Assembly (NCBI GenBank): GCA_031284065.1
Contig: JAITAP010000026.1
Span: 1-44,870 of the forward strand
Direction: 5' to 3'
Length of the DNA: 44,870 nt
Source of the DNA: Prevotellaceae bacterium
GTDB taxonomy: Bacteria > Bacteroidota > Bacteroidia > Bacteroidales > UBA932
The position numbers and the translations under genes are program-made. Below the pieces are notes generated by a model. It saw only the letters and a list, made by a program, of their open reading frames with translations. It made no database searches and was not told the DNA's origin. Shown one piece after another: positions 23,852 through 32,526 of the stretch; within the stretch, counting starts at the first letter, position 1, and every line of letters begins with the position of its first letter.

Positions 23852-25270
23852 ATGGAGAATAATCAGGAAGAGCCTAAAGCTTACCGCCCGCGAACAGGCA
23901 GCTTAGAGCGCAAAAAACAAGCTACCGCTGCTTCGCGCAGCGCCGAACCCCCTACCGGTGGCGACGAGCCGAAACCTCGCGAGCGCAAGGACGACGGAGA
24001 GCAACCCGCCGGCCGGACAGCCACGCGGCAAAGCTTTTTCAAAAACCGCACGCCGCAAAGCGAAGCATCTGCCGACGAAAGCTACGACGAAAAACCGCGC
24101 CGCGCCCCACGCGCCGCATATAGCGACGACGAAAAACCGCGCCGCGCCCCACGCTCCTCGTACAGCGACGACGAAAAGCCGCGCCGCCGCGCCGCCGGCA
24201 GGGATGGCGACGAAAGGCGGTCAGCGTCGCCGGGGTTTGACAAGTTCTACAGGGGAAAACCGCGCAGCGAGCGCCGCACCTACGACCGCGACAGAACGGA
24301 CGAGGGCAGGCCTTACGCCCGCAAGCCCTATCGGGAAGAAGAGCCGCGCGGCTACCGCTCAAGAAAAGCATCTGGCGACCGCGACGACAGCCCCCGCCGC
24401 GAAAAACCCTTTGGCGAACGCCGCAGCTACGGCAGCGAAAGAAAACCCTACGCCCGCAAGACCTACGGCGAAGAGGACAGCTACGGGTCGCGCAGCGCCA
24501 AGCCTCGCGCCGAAAGAAAACCGGCGAGGGAAATTCAGGTCAAAGAGCCGAACATGCCCGTGCGACTCAACAAGTTCATTGCCAACTCGGGCGTGTGCTC
24601 GCGCCGCGAAGCCGATGAGTACATACAAAAAGGAGAAATTACCGTAAACGGGGAAGTTGTTACAACGCTCGGGGCAAAGGTACTGCCAACCGACGAAATT
24701 TGCTGGAACGGCGATAAGCTTTCGGGCGAAAAAAAGGTGTACATCGTGCTCAACAAGCCCAAAGGCTACGTAACCACAGCGGAAGACCCCCACGCCGACA
24801 AAACGGTGATGGACCTCATTGCGGGCGCGTGCTCGGAGCGCGTGTACCCGGTGGGGCGACTGGACAAAAACACCACCGGCGTGCTCCTCTTTACCAACGA
24901 CGGCGAGCTGACCAAAACGCTCACCCACCCCAGCTACAACAAGCGCAAGGTGTATCAGGTTACGCTGGACAAAACCCTCAAAAAGCCCGACATGGACAAG
25001 CTCGTGGAAGGCGTAGAGCTCGAAGACGGCATTGCCGTTGCCGACGAAGTAGGCTACACCAACATGGAGGATAAGTGCGAAGTGGGCTTGGAAATTCACT
25101 CCGGACGCAACCGCGTGGTGCGGCGCATGTTTGAGGCGCTGGGCTACGAAGTCAAAAAGCTCGACCGCGTATATTTTGCAGGGCTTACCAAAAAATCGCT
25201 GGAGCGCGGAAAGTGGAGAATACTATCCACAAAAGAGGTGAGCATGCTCAAAATGGGAGCGTATGAGTAG
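23852..25270 (+). CDS. RluB/RsuA-family rRNA pseudouridine synthase with long disordered N-terminus
   Basis: This 472-residue protein converts a uridine of rRNA to pseudouridine. The first ~230 residues are low-complexity, rich in Arg, Lys, Asp, Pro and Ser, with repeated DEKPRRAPR units (about 88-115) and YARK units; this part is likely unfolded and RNA-binding. An S4 domain begins near 235 (MPVRLNKFIANSGVCSRREAD), followed by the catalytic domain with GRLDKNTTG carrying the catalytic Asp (about 336) and the IHSGRNRVVRRMF block. ATG at 23852 is preferred to the open frame from 23789. The extension is of a kind common in Bacteroidetes. RluB versus RluF/RsuA cannot be decided here. Confidence 0.9.
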   Translation: MENNQEEPKAYRPRTGSLERKKQATAASRSAEPPTGGDEPKPRERKDDGEQPAGRTATRQSFFKNRTPQSEASADESYDEKPRRAPRAAYSDDEKPRRAPRSSYSDDEKPRRRAAGRDGDERRSASPGFDKFYRGKPRSERRTYDRDRTDEGRPYARKPYREEEPRGYRSRKASGDRDDSPRREKPFGERRSYGSERKPYARKTYGEEDSYGSRSAKPRAERKPAREIQVKEPNMPVRLNKFIANSGVCSRREADEYIQKGEITVNGEVVTTLGAKVLPTDEICWNGDKLSGEKKVYIVLNKPKGYVTTAEDPHADKTVMDLIAGACSERVYPVGRLDKNTTGVLLFTNDGELTKTLTHPSYNKRKVYQVTLDKTLKKPDMDKLVEGVELEDGIAVADEVGYTNMEDKCEVGLEIHSGRNRVVRRMFEALGYEVKKLDRVYFAGLTKKSLERGKWRILSTKEVSMLKMGAYE

Positions 25271-25488
25271 CGTTGAGAATTAGGAACTGCGCAAAGCGCG
25301 GAATGGCTTGCGTCAGCTTTATACTTCTTACCGGCTTAGAATGGCGGCATGGTAATTTGTCCACGAATTATGACAAAAATTAGCGTAATTCGTGGAGAGC
25401 AACAAATACTTTTTGTGCCGGAAATTTTCCATACCTTTGGCATTAATTTTGCTTTTGAAAGATAAAAACAACGCTAAAATGAAGTAAA

Positions 25489-26517
25489 ATGAATATAGCA
25501 AACCCGATATACGATACGGTTTTCAAGTTTATGATGGAAGATGAGCGGGTAGCCAAATCTTTCATCTCGGCAATCATTGGAGAGGAGGTTATTGAGTTGG
25601 GGTTTTCCGCGCAGGAGCGCACCGTATATGTGCCCAAAGAAGAAAAGGACGAGGCTCCGGAGGGCGAAAAGGAAGAGTTTCTTACCGTTTGCCGATTTGA
25701 TTTTTCCGCCAAAATATCGCTTCCGGACAGCCGGTTCAAAACGGTGATGATAGAGCTGCAAAAAGCCAAATTCTCGTCGGACATCATGCGCTTTCGCCGC
25801 TACGTGGGGGCGCACTACCAAAATAAGAGCAACGTTTACACAGATGGCGGCGACGGGGAGGAAAAACCCCGCCAGATATACTGCATTTTTTTGCTGGGAT
25901 ACGACCTCGGAATGCCCGGCCATCCGGTTATACAGGTTGACAACACGGTGAAAGACCGGACAACCAACGAGACGCTGCCGGGGGCAAACGCATTTATTGA
26001 GGGGCTTCACCACCGGTCGTGGATTGTGCAGCTGGACCAGCTGAAGCGGCGGCGGCGCGACGACCTCGAAATGCTGCTGAGCATTTTTGATCAGGAAAAC
26101 CGCACCCAAGATAGCCACATTATGAACGTTGACGAGGGCGATTTTCCGGAAGCCTACCGGCCCATAATTCGCCGCCTGCGCATGGCTTCCGAAAGCAAAA
26201 ACGTCCGGATAGAGATGGAAATGGAGGATGAGTACTGGAGCGGGCTTCAAGAGAGAGAGCGGCTCATTGCGAAGCAAAAGAAAGCGCTCAGCGACAAAGA
26301 TAAAGTAATAGAGGGTAAAGACAAAATAATAGAAGGCAAAGACAAGGCGATCGAAGAGCAAAAGCAGGCATTTGAGGAGCAAAAGCAGGCATTTGAGGAG
26401 CAAAAGCAAGCATTTGAGGAGCAAAAACAGGCATTTGAAGAGCAAAAGCAGACGCTCAAGGAGCAAAATAAAGTAATAGAAACGCTGAAAAGGCGACTGG
26501 GAAACCACCAAAGCTAA
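25489..26517 (+). CDS. Rpn-family PD-(D/E)XK nuclease/putative transposase
   Basis: This 342-residue protein belongs to the Rpn family (PD-(D/E)XK nuclease family transposase, PDDEXK_2 type), whose members promote recombination. The N-terminus NPIYDTVFKFMMEDERVAKSF is diagnostic. The nuclease core has Asp in CRFDFSAKI and the ExQK pattern in TVMIELQKAKF. Residues from about 240 to the end are a heptad-repeat coiled coil made of KDKxIEG and EEQKQAF units, encoded by 21-bp tandem repeats. A -7 box TACCTTTG (25432-25439) precedes it. A strong hairpin at 26614-26652 follows. The family often expands in Bacteroidetes; its cellular role is not established. Confidence 0.88.
   Translation: MNIANPIYDTVFKFMMEDERVAKSFISAIIGEEVIELGFSAQERTVYVPKEEKDEAPEGEKEEFLTVCRFDFSAKISLPDSRFKTVMIELQKAKFSSDIMRFRRYVGAHYQNKSNVYTDGGDGEEKPRQIYCIFLLGYDLGMPGHPVIQVDNTVKDRTTNETLPGANAFIEGLHHRSWIVQLDQLKRRRRDDLEMLLSIFDQENRTQDSHIMNVDEGDFPEAYRPIIRRLRMASESKNVRIEMEMEDEYWSGLQERERLIAKQKKALSDKDKVIEGKDKIIEGKDKAIEEQKQAFEEQKQAFEEQKQAFEEQKQAFEEQKQTLKEQNKVIETLKRRLGNHQS
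26299..26457. repeat. 21-bp tandem repeats encoding coiled-coil heptads
   Basis: Five 21-base units at 26353-26457 vary around GAGGAGCAAAAGCAGGCATTT; the first four are nearly identical and the last has diverged. Two more related 21-base units (KDKxIEG-coding) occupy 26299-26352. Each unit adds one heptad, so changes in copy number keep the frame. Confidence 0.9.
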
Positions 26518-26613
26518 TTCCGGCGCAAGATTTTTCAGGTTTTATTGCAAACGGCGTTTACACGTTTTCGGCGGAGCTTGCGCCGCAAACCTCACTTTTA
26601 CCTCACTTAAAAT

Positions 26614-26652
26614 AACAAAGCGACCTCAGCGCAAGGCTGAGGTCGCTTTGTT
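26614..26652. terminator. Bidirectional terminator between the Rpn gene and kduI
   Basis: AACAAAGCGACCTCAGC and its exact reverse complement enclose a short GCAAG loop, with A- and T-rich ends on both sides. It lies between two convergent genes and can stop transcription from both. Confidence 0.85.
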
Positions 26653-26700
26653 GGGAAAATAGGGTTGGACGGCGCGCAGGGGGCGGTTCGCGAGCTGTTC

Positions 26701-27540
26701 CTACCTCAGCGCGTCGGGCGTGGTGAAATCCTGGTCGCCGTAGTCGAGGTTTTCGCCGGCCATGCCCCAAATGAAAATGTAGTTGCTGGTGGCGGCGGCG
26801 GCGTGGATAGACCATGCGGGCGAAATCACCGCCTGCTCGTTGAGCATCCAGATGTGCCGCGTTTCGGCGGGCTCGCCCATGAAGTGGCACACGGCTTGCC
26901 CCTGCGGCACCTCAAAGTAGAAGTATGCCTCCATGCGGCGCGAGTGGATGTGCGGCGGCATGGTGTTCCACACGCTGCCGGGCTTCAGCTCGGTCATGCC
27001 CATTTGCAGCTGGCACGTTTCGAGCACCTGATTTACGATTAGCTTGTTTATACGCCTGTCGTTGCAGGTTTCGAGCGAGCCGGTATCGACTGCCACCGCA
27101 TCCGCCAGCGTGATGTGCCTGTCCGGGCAATTCTTGTGCGCGGACGCAGAGTTGAAGTAGAAGTGCGCGGGCTTGTCGGGGTTTACGCTTCCGAACAGCG
27201 CCTTGCGGTCGCCGCTGCCGAGGTAGAGCGCCTCCTTGTACTGTAGCGTGAACTCTTTGCCGTCCACGCTTACCGTGCCCGTTCCGCCCACGTTGATAAT
27301 ACCCAGCTCCCGGCGGTGCAGGAAAAACGGCGCCTTGAGCGGGTCAATGGCTTCGAGCTCCAGCCGCTTGGCGCGGGGAACGGCTCCCCCCACAATCAGG
27401 CGGTCGAACATGGTGTAAACCATGTGCACCGTGTCGTCTTCCATGAGCTTCTCAATCAGAAACTCTTCGCGCAGGCGCTGCGTGTCGTAGTGTTTGGCGT
27501 CGGCCGGATGGGCCGGATGCCGGATTTCATACTTTGTCAT
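26701..27540 (-). CDS. kduI: 5-keto-4-deoxyuronate isomerase
   Basis: This 279-residue cupin enzyme converts 5-keto-4-deoxyuronate to 2,5-diketo-3-deoxygluconate, a step in using pectin and glycosaminoglycan products. The full family sequence is recognisable, including FLIEKL, KAPFFLHRRELGIINVGG, EALYLGSGDR, the metal-binding His residues in HIHSRRMEAYFYF, and the ending IFIWGMAGENLDYGDQDF. Length is normal. No kduD, lyase or sulfatase gene is next to it, so it is separated from any degradation locus. It starts 51 bases after the end of purA on the same strand and may share its transcript. Confidence 0.93.
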   Translation of the reverse strand: MTKYEIRHPAHPADAKHYDTQRLREEFLIEKLMEDDTVHMVYTMFDRLIVGGAVPRAKRLELEAIDPLKAPFFLHRRELGIINVGGTGTVSVDGKEFTLQYKEALYLGSGDRKALFGSVNPDKPAHFYFNSASAHKNCPDRHITLADAVAVDTGSLETCNDRRINKLIVNQVLETCQLQMGMTELKPGSVWNTMPPHIHSRRMEAYFYFEVPQGQAVCHFMGEPAETRHIWMLNEQAVISPAWSIHAAAATSNYIFIWGMAGENLDYGDQDFTTPDALR

Positions 27541-27591
27541 CGTTGGTAATGTTTTTAAGGATTTAAGGTATTCAAGATTTTACAATTCACT

Positions 27592-28857
27592 TTACCGCAG
27601 CACGGTTTCGCTCCTATCGGGGCCTACGGAAATAAATTTTACGGGCACGCCTGTCTGAAGCTCAATGAACTTTACGTAGTCAAGGAGCTCCTGCGGGAGG
27701 TCTTTTTCCGTCCGGCAGCCCGATACGGGCTTTTTCCACCCCCGAAATTCCTCATACACCGGCTCAATCGGCGTATCCACCTCGTATGGGTAGCGGTCGG
27801 TGGCGGCGCCGTTGATGCGGTAGGCTACGCAAACCCTGATGGCGTCGAAGTTATCCATCACGTCAGCTTTCATCATGAAGAGCTGCGTAGCGCCGCTGAC
27901 CATGATGGAGTACCTGAGCGCCACCAAGTCGAGCCAACCGCAGCGGCGCGCGCGTCCGGTGGTAGAGCCAAATTCGTTGCCCTGTCGGCTCAATTGCGCT
28001 CCAACCTCGTCGTGAAGCTCCGTAGGGAACGGCCCGCTGCCCACGCGCGTGCAGTACGCCTTAAAAATTCCTATCACCTCGCCTATGCTGCTCGGCGCAA
28101 CGCCAAGGCCGGTGCAGGCTCCGGCGCACACGGTGCTGGAGGAGGTTACAAACGGGTAGGAGCCAAAGTCAACGTCGAGCATGGAGCCCTGCGCACCTTC
28201 GGCGAGGATACTTCCCTGCTTCAGGAGCTCGTTTACCTCGTACTCGCTGTCGATGATTGTCAATTCGCCCCGCAGCTGCTCAATGCTTTGCAGCCACTCC
28301 CTTTCCTGCTCCTCCACGCTGAACGGGTAGCCGAGCTGCTTAAGGAGCGCCACGTGCTTTTGCTTAAGCGCGGCGTACTTTTGGCTAAAATCGGGGCGCA
28401 GCACGTCGCCTGCGCGTAGCCCGCTGCGGCTGACCTTGTCGGTGTAGGCAGGCCCTATTCCCTTAAGCGTAGAGCCGATTTTTGCCCCGCCCTTGGCGGC
28501 TTCCTGCGCCGCATCAAGAATACGGTGGGTGGGGAGGATGAGGTGCGCCTTTTTGGAGAGCAAAATTTTGCCGGCGGTGGGCACGCCGATGGCGTTAATC
28601 TTTTTGATTTCGTCCATCAGTATCACGGGGTCAACCACAACGCCGTTGCCGATAATGTTGATTGAATTTTCGCGAAAAATCCCGGAGGGGACGGTGTGCA
28701 GCACCATTTTTTTGCCGTCGAACTCCAGCGTGTGCCCGGCGTTTGGGCCACCCTGAAAGCGGGCTACCACCTTGTACTTTGGCGTGAGCACATCTACAAT
28801 CTTCCCTTTCCCTTCGTCGCCCCATTGCAGACCAATAACAACATCTACTTTTTTCAT
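27592..28857 (-). CDS. purA: Adenylosuccinate synthetase
   Basis: This 421-residue enzyme makes adenylosuccinate from IMP, aspartate and GTP, the first committed step of AMP synthesis. The N-terminus VIGLQWGDEGKGK carries the P-loop-like motif with catalytic Asp and Lys. FQGGPNAGHTL, the IGPAYTDK block, EGAQGSMLDVDFGSYPFVTSS and the GSTTGRARRCGW region are all conserved. Length is normal. A consensus promoter lies about 120 bases upstream, giving a leader of about 110 bases. kduI follows on the same strand. Confidence 0.95.
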   Translation of the reverse strand: MKKVDVVIGLQWGDEGKGKIVDVLTPKYKVVARFQGGPNAGHTLEFDGKKMVLHTVPSGIFRENSINIIGNGVVVDPVILMDEIKKINAIGVPTAGKILLSKKAHLILPTHRILDAAQEAAKGGAKIGSTLKGIGPAYTDKVSRSGLRAGDVLRPDFSQKYAALKQKHVALLKQLGYPFSVEEQEREWLQSIEQLRGELTIIDSEYEVNELLKQGSILAEGAQGSMLDVDFGSYPFVTSSSTVCAGACTGLGVAPSSIGEVIGIFKAYCTRVGSGPFPTELHDEVGAQLSRQGNEFGSTTGRARRCGWLDLVALRYSIMVSGATQLFMMKADVMDNFDAIRVCVAYRINGAATDRYPYEVDTPIEPVYEEFRGWKKPVSGCRTEKDLPQELLDYVKFIELQTGVPVKFISVGPDRSETVLR

Positions 28858-29540
28858 TTATCAGGATTATGGACTTCGCCTGCGCTCCAACGCGGAGGGC
28901 AGGGAAGCAGGTTAAATACGGTATCAGTGTTTTTGCTGCGAGACAATAGCTTTGGGTTTTCCGCAAAAACTCTCAAAAGTACAAAAAATATCAAAGCGTA
29001 CCAAAAGTAAATTGAAACGTTTTCTATCTATTATTTCGGCTCCCTTGTCATTCCGCTCCCCCGCCGCCATTTTTGCTCCCCCTTTCCGCCATTTTCTCTC
29101 CCTCCTGCCGCTCCTGCCGCCGCCGCCGCCGCTGCCGCCGCCGCCGCCATCATCATCATCGTTGTGCGTGCTTCGTCGTTGGAGCTCCGCCACTACGCAC
29201 GCTTGCACTTTGCGCGTTTCGGGCGAAACAAGAGCGTGTTGTGTGCGTTTATTCTTAACCCCAAGCAAGGTTTGAAGCCCTGTCAGGGTTTAAAATTCAA
29301 CGCTTTGTACACATTTTACCGGATGCCGGCGGCGGCAAGCGGCAAGAATCTGCACCCATAATAGTAAAAAATTTTTCTTACCAATAATTCCGGTTTTTGC
29401 TACGCATATATTTGTTCCTGAGCAAAATATTTATTTCCATTGTGAGAGCTGCAACGTAAAAATGAGCAAAAAAGTTTATCTTATGAAAATTTTTTCTTAT
29501 CTTTAGTATGTTTTACTACACTCTTGTTTGCTTCTATAAA
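28858..29540. other. Long intergenic stretch between purA and glpD
   Basis: These ~680 bases hold the purA promoter, a low-complexity block at about 29095-29160 made of GCC and ATC trinucleotide runs, and an A/T-rich region before glpD. Open frames here are Pro-, Ser- or Arg-rich shadows of the trinucleotide block, without any domain. A possible glpD promoter (TTTA at 29475-29478, 20 bases, TATCTTTA at 29499-29506) lies near the right end. Confidence 0.6.
28974..29005 (-). promoter_or_regulatory. Consensus promoter of purA
   Basis: On the minus strand TTTG (29002-29005), exactly 20 bases, then TACTTTTG (28974-28981). Both boxes match the Bacteroidetes consensus. A second TACTTTTG overlaps the -33 element at 29002-29009. 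Confidence 0.75.
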
Positions 29541-31118
29541 ATGGAAAAAAAGCTCATGGACAGAGAAAAAATGATAGCGCAGCTGCAAAAAACAGCGTCG
29601 TGGGACTGCGTTGTGATAGGCGGCGGCGCTACGGGATTGGGCGTGGCCGTGGATGCCGCTACGCGCGGCTACAAGGTGGCGCTGCTCGAAATGGTAGATT
29701 TTGCCAAGTGCACCTCCGGCAAGAGCACCAAGCTGGTGCATGGCGGCGTTCGCTACCTGCAACACGGCGATGTGCTGCTGGTGCTGGAGGCACTCCGGGA
29801 GCGAGGACGCATGAAGAGAAATGCGCCGCATCTGGTAAAAGACCAATCGTTTGTTATAGCCAACTACACGTGGTGGAATAATTTCCTTTACTTCTGCGGG
29901 CTTACGCTGTACGACATGCTTTCGTTCGGCTTTGGGTACGGGCGCAGCCGGCTTATTTCGGCCAAAAAAGTGATGCGCTACCTGCCTACCGCCATGAAAA
30001 AGGGGCTGAAGGGCGGGATTGTGTACCACGACGGGCAGTTTGACGACGCCCGCATGGCTGTTAACCTCGCGCAAACCTGCGTGGAGCGGGGAGGCGTGGC
30101 GCTAAACAGGGCCGAAGTAACGAATATACTGCACGACGAGCGCGGGAATGTGTCCGGCGTAACGTTTGTTGACCTTGAAACGGGCAGCGAGATACAGCTC
30201 CGGTCGCGCACGGTGATAAACGCCTGCGGCATTTTTGTGGACGAGGTGATGCTGATGGATTCGCCCAACCACAAGAAGATGGTTACGCCAAGCCAGGGCG
30301 TACACTTGGTATTCGACAAAAAATTTCTGCCGAACGACTACGCGGTAATGATTCCGAAAACGAGCGACGGCCGGGTGCTGTTTGCCGTACCGTGGCACGG
30401 CAAGGTGGTAGCGGGCACGACCGATATTGTGCGCCCAACCGCCGAGCTGGAGCCTGCGCCGCTGAAGGAGGAAATAGATTTTATCCTGAATACCGCCGCG
30501 CTTTACTTTGAAACGCCTCCGCAGTACTCCGATATTCTTTCGGTGTTTGCCGGGCAACGCCCGCTGGCGGCGCCAAAGAGAGAGGGGAAGAGCACGAAAG
30601 AGCTGTCGCGCGGGCATAAAATCATTGTGTCGGAGCACAAGCTTGTCACCATTACCGGCGGCAAGTGGACTTCTTACCGCCGCATGGCGGAGGATACGCT
30701 CGATAAGGCCATCCGGCTGGGCTTGCTGGAGGCAAGGAAATGCCGGACAAAAAATCTGCACATTCACGGCTACCGCCCTCGCCCCGATTTGTCCAACCAC
30801 TTGTACGTGTACGGTAGCGACGAACCTGCCATTAGCGCGCTGGCCAAAAGCAGCCCGGAGTACGCCAAAAAGCTGCACGCCGGCTACGACTACACGGTGG
30901 CAGAGGTGGTATGGGCGGTGCGGTGCGAAATGGCGCGCGACGTGGAGGACGTGCTGGCGCGTCGCGTAAGGCTTTTGTACATCGACGCTCGCGCCGCTAT
31001 AGCCGCCGCGCCAACCGTGGCAAGGGTAATAGCGAAAGAGCTGGGTAGAAATCAAGCATGGGTGGAGCAACAAATCAATAAATTTACAACTTTAGCAACA
31101 AAATACATTATTTTATAG
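29541..31118 (+). CDS. glpD: Glycerol-3-phosphate dehydrogenase (GlpD/GlpA type)
   Basis: This 525-residue FAD enzyme oxidises glycerol-3-phosphate to dihydroxyacetone phosphate and feeds electrons to the membrane. The FAD-binding motif VVIGGGATGLGVA is near 22-34, followed by SGKSTKLVHGGVRYL and VINACGIFVDEV, and the substrate-side VPWHGKVVAGTTDIV block. The C-terminal domain (about 390-520) is the GlpD-type helical cap with EVVWAVRCEMARDVEDVLARR. The frame opens at 29508; MEKKLMDREKM at 29541 or the ATG at 29556 is more likely. It is the first gene of an operon with glpT (10-base gap), glpQ and a porin. Confidence 0.92.
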   Translation: MEKKLMDREKMIAQLQKTASWDCVVIGGGATGLGVAVDAATRGYKVALLEMVDFAKCTSGKSTKLVHGGVRYLQHGDVLLVLEALRERGRMKRNAPHLVKDQSFVIANYTWWNNFLYFCGLTLYDMLSFGFGYGRSRLISAKKVMRYLPTAMKKGLKGGIVYHDGQFDDARMAVNLAQTCVERGGVALNRAEVTNILHDERGNVSGVTFVDLETGSEIQLRSRTVINACGIFVDEVMLMDSPNHKKMVTPSQGVHLVFDKKFLPNDYAVMIPKTSDGRVLFAVPWHGKVVAGTTDIVRPTAELEPAPLKEEIDFILNTAALYFETPPQYSDILSVFAGQRPLAAPKREGKSTKELSRGHKIIVSEHKLVTITGGKWTSYRRMAEDTLDKAIRLGLLEARKCRTKNLHIHGYRPRPDLSNHLYVYGSDEPAISALAKSSPEYAKKLHAGYDYTVAEVVWAVRCEMARDVEDVLARRVRLLYIDARAAIAAAPTVARVIAKELGRNQAWVEQQINKFTTLATKYIIL

Positions 31119-31128
31119 AGCAATTATT

Positions 31129-32481
31129 ATGAAGAACTTTTTGCAACCTCCGGCGCCTAAGTCGCCGGTAACCGATAAGAAAAAAATAGATAGCCGCTAC
31201 AAGCGTATGCGCTGGCAAGTCTTTATCGGTATTTTTATGGGATACGCTGCGTATTACCTCGTGAGGAAAAATTTTTCGCTGGCAATGCCCTACCTGCTGG
31301 GGGAGGGCTTTACGAAAGCCGATCTTGGGATAGCCTTTGCCTTTAACGGCATAGCCTACGGGCTGTCGAAATTCCTGATGGGCGGCGTTTCGGACAGGAG
31401 CAACGCCCGGCTGTTTCTGCCGCTGGGGCTGACGCTGGCTTCCATAGCAACAATTGTTGCGGGAACGAGCATCGGCATGTACAACATTACGGTGATGGCC
31501 GTTTTTCAGTTCCTTGTGGGCTGGTTTGGCGGCATGGGCTGGCCTCCCTGCGGGCGGGTGATGACGCACTGGTTTTCGGTGAAAGAGCGCGGAACGAAAA
31601 TGGCCGTCTGGAACTTGGCGCACAACGTGGGCGGCGGCATGTTGGGTCAGGTCATAAAGTGGGGCATTTTGTTTGGCGCGTCGGTAGGATTTTCCTCGCT
31701 TGCGTGGCGGTTTGGCATTTTTTACTTCCCGGCGGCCATTGCGCTCGTTATCGCCCTCATCGCTTTCTTCACCATACGCGACAACCCGCAATCGCAGGGG
31801 CTGCCGAGCATCGAAAAGCATAAAAACGACTACCCGCCCAACTACTCCGCCGATTCGGAAAGGGTGCTGAGCACGAGGGAAATATTTTTCAAGTACGTTT
31901 TGAATAACAAAATGCTTTGGTTTGTCGCCGTTGCCAACGCTTTTGTGTACTTCATCCGGTACGGGGTGCAGGACTGGGCGCCTACCTACTTCACCGAAGT
32001 TAAGGGGTACTCGCAGGCGGAAATCAGCAATGCGTATTCCCTCTACGAGTGGGCAGCCATTCCGGGTACGCTGCTGTGCGGCTGGGTGAGCGACAAGCTG
32101 TTTAGCGGAAAACGCGCCATGACTACCATAATCTTCATGGTGCTGGTGATGGCGGCGATTTTTGTGTACTGGCTAAATCCCTACGGCAAGCTGATAGATA
32201 CGGTTGCGTTTACCGCGATAGGATTTTTTGTTTACGGCCCGGTCATGCTGATAGGCGTTCACGCGCTGGACCTGGCGCCCAAAAATGCCGCCGGCACTTC
32301 CGCCGGGCTAACGGGTTTTTTTGGCTACTTCGTTGGCACTTCGCTGCTGGCAAATATCGTAATGGGACAGGTAGTGGAGCATTACGGATGGTCAAACGGT
32401 TTCCAGCTGCTCATAGCAAGCTGCTTGCTGGCAATCGTTCTGATGGCGTTTACCTACAAAAAAGAAAGCAGCAACAAGTAA
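31129..32481 (+). CDS. glpT: Glycerol-3-phosphate transporter, MFS
   Basis: This 450-residue inner-membrane protein belongs to the organophosphate:phosphate antiporter branch of the MFS. Twelve hydrophobic segments are visible, and the N-terminal RYKRMRWQVFIGIFMGYAAYYLVRKNF is diagnostic of GlpT/UhpT, including the conserved Arg. It exchanges external glycerol-3-phosphate for phosphate. The FLMGGVSDRSNAR loop between segments 2 and 3 is the MFS signature. It sits 10 bases after glpD and 45 bases before glpQ, which fits a glycerophosphodiester uptake operon. Distinguishing GlpT from UhpT rests largely on this context. Confidence 0.92.
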   Translation: MKNFLQPPAPKSPVTDKKKIDSRYKRMRWQVFIGIFMGYAAYYLVRKNFSLAMPYLLGEGFTKADLGIAFAFNGIAYGLSKFLMGGVSDRSNARLFLPLGLTLASIATIVAGTSIGMYNITVMAVFQFLVGWFGGMGWPPCGRVMTHWFSVKERGTKMAVWNLAHNVGGGMLGQVIKWGILFGASVGFSSLAWRFGIFYFPAAIALVIALIAFFTIRDNPQSQGLPSIEKHKNDYPPNYSADSERVLSTREIFFKYVLNNKMLWFVAVANAFVYFIRYGVQDWAPTYFTEVKGYSQAEISNAYSLYEWAAIPGTLLCGWVSDKLFSGKRAMTTIIFMVLVMAAIFVYWLNPYGKLIDTVAFTAIGFFVYGPVMLIGVHALDLAPKNAAGTSAGLTGFFGYFVGTSLLANIVMGQVVEHYGWSNGFQLLIASCLLAIVLMAFTYKKESSNK

Positions 32482-32526
32482 TTTCATTAGTAACATTAAA
32501 TAAGTAAAATAGTAATAAGAATAAAT

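Noticed and set aside
28924..29361. Several open frames across the GCC/ATC tract
   Set aside because: Frames on both strands are all low-complexity (Pro/Ser/Arg or Gly/Asp runs) and come from the trinucleotide repeats, not from a gene.
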